Source: Deltaproteobacteria bacterium | GTDB taxonomy: Bacteria; Desulfobacterota; Desulfuromonadia; Geobacterales; DSM-12255 | Assembly (NCBI GenBank): GCA_017861215.1 | Contig: JAGFXN010000074.1 | Coordinates: 1 to 7,610, forward strand | Reading direction: 5' to 3' | DNA length: 7,610 bases | Shown here: positions 5,173-7,610 of the stretch, piece by piece | How the letters are laid out: the number at the start of each line of letters is the position of its first letter | How positions within the stretch are numbered: position 1 is the stretch's first letter | Made by a program: the position numbers and the translations under genes | The notes under the pieces: generated by a model | What the model saw: the letters and a program-made list of their open reading frames with translations, nothing else | Told to the model about the DNA's origin: nothing | The model's database searches: none

Positions 5173-5334
5173 CTCCAGTCTGCTTACGATGCTTGCAGCA
5201 GTTTCAACCTGTCCTTTTCGAATCAGCGTAAAGAAACCTCTCTCGACATCGACTCCCCTTATGCAATTTGAATTCACCAGGGGACGACTGCACAGCTGCT
5301 CCTGGCCTCGTGAAGAAGGATGTCTGGAGGGGTG
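5167..5334 (-). other. Coding-like tail in frame with the EAL gene after its amber stop
   Basis: After the TAG at 5337-5335 the same minus-strand frame stays open for 55 codons to a TAA (5169-5167). The second half reads like real protein: RGVDVERGFFTLIRKGQ, then ETAASIVSRLEA. The TAA lies inside the GTTAGGC end of the attC-like site. It may be a remnant of another gene, an alternative end of the EAL protein through stop readthrough, or chance. EAL domains do not need it: the upstream protein already ends about 30 residues after its last conserved motif. Confidence 0.25.
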
Positions 5335-7203
5335 CTATCTTGCCGTGGGGCGGGAAACCATATCCTGATTCAGGAGGCACTGCTCCTCGTTCCCTGGGTG
5401 CCCTGTTTCGGAGGGAATGACGGGTTTGCCATAGTAGTAGCCTTGGGCCCAGTTGACGCCGATATCCTTGAGAATCGTCTCGGTTTCGGCATTTTCAACG
5501 AACTCGGCCACGGTGGTTATCCCCAGCTGGTCGGCGGTGTCCTGAATCCCCTGAATGATGGCCCGCACCTTCTTCTCGGCGATGCGCCTGGTGAGGAACC
5601 CGTCTATCTTGATGAAACTGATGGGAAGATCTACCAGGTACTGATATGAGGAGTAGCCGCTGCCGAAATCATCCAGGGCAAGGCGGAAGCCGAAATCCAT
5701 GAAGGGGCGCAGCAGATCACGGGCCGCCGAAATATCCGTCAGAAGCTCGTGTTCCGTAATTTCGATGACAATGGGCTTCACTTCGCCGATGAGGTCGGCG
5801 CAGGTTTGGCAATTGAGATACGCCGCTTCGAGCATCTTGTCGATGAGATCCCGGTGCCGCAGCAGATCCGTCGAAACGTTGACAAAGTGGATAAGACGGT
5901 TGCTGCCGGTCCGCAATCCGGTAACGCAGTGAGAAAAGACCTGCATGATCATGGCAAGGTCCACCTGATGCATCAGCTGCAGCTGGCTTGCCGCCGGCAC
6001 GAACCGTCCGGCGGCCATGATTTCGCCACCAGGTGTCAGCAGCCGGGCAAGGGCCTCTTCAGCGATGACGGTTCCGCTACGCAGATCCATTATAGGCTGA
6101 TAGGCGGCAACGATGCGGTTTTCCCGCAAAGCTACGTCCAGCATATTGCCGATGTTGAAGATGTCATGCCGCACATCGGCGGCGCTGACAGTCCGGTCCC
6201 GCCCATCCATCTTGGCGTCGTTCAGGGCCGTATCGGCAATGGAGAGCAGCTTGTCCAGACTGTCGGCATCCTCCGGAAAGCTTGCCACACCAAAGCTGGC
6301 GGTGACCGTGATGGCTCCCGAAACGGTCGCAACCGGATTCGTTTTCATGTTGAGACGCATCCTCTCCGCCAGCAGCAGCGCATCCTTGCGGGGAGTTTCC
6401 GTGACCACGCAGATGAACTCCTCGCCACCCCAGCGCCCCAGGCAATCCTCCTGCCGCACCTGTTTGTTCGTCAGCTCTGCAACCTTCTGCAGAACGATGT
6501 CCCCCTCCTGGTGGCCAAGGCGGTCGTTGATGAGCTTAAAGCGGTCAAGGTCGAAGAGGACGACGGAAAATTTCTTGCCCCAGCGTCGACAGCGGGCGAT
6601 TTCCTTTTCCAGAAACTCCTGGACACCCCGGCGATTCATGATACCCGTCAGCTGGTCATGGGTCGCCAGGTGGTTCAGTTCCTGCAGCGTAAGGATTCGG
6701 TCGAGGGTGACATTGGCCAGATGGATGAATGCCTTGAAAAGTGACGTGCCCACTTGCTCGAAATAACCCTGCATATCGGCGGTTATCGTGACGATGGCGC
6801 AGGGGAATACTCCCTTATGTCCCACCGGCATTGAGATGGCAGAGCAGAACCCTTCCCGGCACAGCCCTCCCGAAGGATCCTGATGGTCGACGGACACCGC
6901 TTCCCATCGATGGAACGCATCTTCAACGGATGGAAGAGTCCTGGCCGATATACCCAGCTGTTCAAATGAGCCAACACCGGTCCCCGCCAGATAGTTCGGC
7001 AGCCGGCTGCCCGCAGGGTGGTCGCAGAAACGCGTCCAGACCAGGCGAATATGGGGACTTGCTTCAGCCAGCACATCACAGACCGTGCGCAGAACAGTTT
7101 CGGGATCGGTCAGGGACGCCATGGCAGCCGTGGCATTGAGCATGGCCTGGCCGAGAATGTTTCGTTCGACCATGAGATCAAAGGATACTGGGGTGACATT
7201 CAT
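5335..7203 (-). CDS. GAF-GGDEF-EAL c-di-GMP synthase/phosphodiesterase
   Basis: The protein is 622 residues, cytoplasmic, with no membrane segment. A GAF-like sensor at about 15-170 is followed by GGDEF at about 175-340 and EAL at about 350-600. In the GGDEF domain FDLDRFKLIND (217-227) and GGEEF (259-263) are intact, and RQED (250-253) is a complete RxxD feedback site. In the EAL domain the metal and catalytic set is present: E383 of EALAR, N442 (VNVS), E481/E484 (EITE), D511-D512 (DDFGSGYSS), K532, E567/E570 and Q587 (AQGYY). Both activities are therefore plausible, with the GAF domain setting the balance. ATG 7203 has GGAG nine bases upstream. It faces the toxin-antitoxin operon tail to tail and has no operon partner in the window. 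No clear terminator follows. Confidence 0.93.
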   Translation of the reverse strand: MNVTPVSFDLMVERNILGQAMLNATAAMASLTDPETVLRTVCDVLAEASPHIRLVWTRFCDHPAGSRLPNYLAGTGVGSFEQLGISARTLPSVEDAFHRWEAVSVDHQDPSGGLCREGFCSAISMPVGHKGVFPCAIVTITADMQGYFEQVGTSLFKAFIHLANVTLDRILTLQELNHLATHDQLTGIMNRRGVQEFLEKEIARCRRWGKKFSVVLFDLDRFKLINDRLGHQEGDIVLQKVAELTNKQVRQEDCLGRWGGEEFICVVTETPRKDALLLAERMRLNMKTNPVATVSGAITVTASFGVASFPEDADSLDKLLSIADTALNDAKMDGRDRTVSAADVRHDIFNIGNMLDVALRENRIVAAYQPIMDLRSGTVIAEEALARLLTPGGEIMAAGRFVPAASQLQLMHQVDLAMIMQVFSHCVTGLRTGSNRLIHFVNVSTDLLRHRDLIDKMLEAAYLNCQTCADLIGEVKPIVIEITEHELLTDISAARDLLRPFMDFGFRLALDDFGSGYSSYQYLVDLPISFIKIDGFLTRRIAEKKVRAIIQGIQDTADQLGITTVAEFVENAETETILKDIGVNWAQGYYYGKPVIPSETGHPGNEEQCLLNQDMVSRPTAR

Positions 7204-7514
7204 ACAGACTGACTCCGGAATGGAAAAAAAGATCGGCTCTTCAAACTTTCATTAGTATTAATTTTACTCAAGAATACCGCACAAGTAAACCATTATATCG
7301 GTTCTGACTGCTCAACAGTGTCCGTGAGAAATCCCCGGAACAGCCGTCTTTAAGCATTACTGCCCAAGTCAATGAGAAAACCGGCAGCCGAGATGCACAT
7401 TCAGTTTTGCTTAACAAGTCTGCCAGGACCGATACGCAGCCTCTGATTGCCACATAATGATACAGGCATTAATTGCCTTGAAAACAGTTGAGTTCCTGCG
7501 GCCGGTTCTGCGGA
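7204..7514. other. Region upstream of the GAF-GGDEF-EAL gene
   Basis: No gene is supported. Minus frame 7268-7453 and a plus frame ending at TAA near 7456 are open for about 50-60 codons but lack ribosome sites and recognisable motifs. On the minus strand a perfect TATAAT (7297-7292) could be the -10 of the EAL-protein gene, giving a leader of about 80 bases; no good -35 sits at the right distance, so it is only a candidate. No clear hairpins were seen. Confidence 0.4.
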
Positions 7515-7610
7515 ATGTCTACAGTGGTTACGCTACGTACCAAACTCGTCACCGCTCACACTTTTCGCTGCTCCTTTGCCACCAGTCTGTTGCGGGCCAA
7601 TTACGACAGC
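7515..7610 (+). pseudogene. Tyrosine recombinase/integrase fragment, cut by the window edge
   Basis: The plus frame reads TKLVTAHTFRCSFATSLLRANYD up to the last base. Tyrosine recombinases, including integron integrases, have 'tpHTFRHSFATHLLexGYDIRTvQellGH' here. HTFR (7557-7568) carries the catalytic HxxR residues. The next conserved His is Cys and a second is Ser. The frame is closed by TGA at 7479-7481, so only about 43 codons can precede the edge and the N-terminal three quarters of an integrase are missing. It is therefore a 5'-truncated remnant, unless the upstream part is frameshifted beyond recognition. The catalytic Tyr would lie outside the window. Confidence 0.5.

Noticed and set aside
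5277..5305. CCAGG...CCTGG stem as terminator of the GAF-GGDEF-EAL gene
   Set aside because: Only five pairs with a poorly paired interior, and no T-tract follows on the minus strand.
5749..6744. Plus-strand ORF of 331 codons
   Set aside because: It lies wholly antisense to the GGDEF-EAL coding sequence, which has all expected motifs; the product has no recognisable domain.
6113..6766. Plus-strand ORF of 217 codons
   Set aside because: Antisense shadow of the GGDEF domain; Ser/Arg-rich composition typical of an opposite-strand frame.

Overview
The window looks like part of a Gram-negative, probably deltaproteobacterial (Geobacter-like, Desulfuromonadales) chromosome. That is inferred from style, not from a marker gene: two different cyclic-di-GMP enzymes within 6 kb, one with the 'SPLTRLPGN / HVGGDDF' type of GGDEF domain, lipid-anchored envelope proteins, short secreted Cys-containing proteins, and about 50% GC. 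Nearly all coding is on the minus strand. The exception is a two-gene toxin-antitoxin operon on the plus strand.

Layout, left to right. 1-255: no convincing gene, but an imperfect attC-like inverted repeat at 78-135. 256-564 (-): a small secreted protein with an eight-residue Cys repeat. 565-870: non-coding, with a possible folded leader at 677-783. 871-1365 (-): a coiled-coil lipoprotein, coupled by a GTGA overlap to 1362-2678 (-), a membrane-bound GGDEF protein with its own promoter. 2722-3171: non-coding, with the relic of a secreted-protein gene. 3172-4347 (-): a lipoprotein with an M23/LytM-type domain that has apparently lost all four zinc ligands. 4501-5063 (+): a yefM-yoeB module with promoter and palindromic operators. 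5111-5172: a second attC-like hairpin just after yoeB. 5167-5334: a coding-like tail in frame with the next gene beyond an amber stop. 5335-7203 (-): a GAF-GGDEF-EAL protein with intact motifs. 7204-7514: nothing recognised. 7515-7610 (+): the HTFR region of a tyrosine recombinase, cut by the window edge.

How the parts fit. The GGDEF-lipoprotein pair is a translationally coupled envelope signalling unit. The GAF-GGDEF-EAL protein can, by its motifs, both make and degrade c-di-GMP. The yefM-yoeB module, the attC-like hairpin directly behind it, the second such hairpin near the left end and the recombinase fragment at the right end together suggest integron-cassette-type mobility (a cluster of attC sites without a functional integrase). 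No single one of these signs is conclusive. I see no CRISPR array, rRNA, tRNA or complete insertion sequence.
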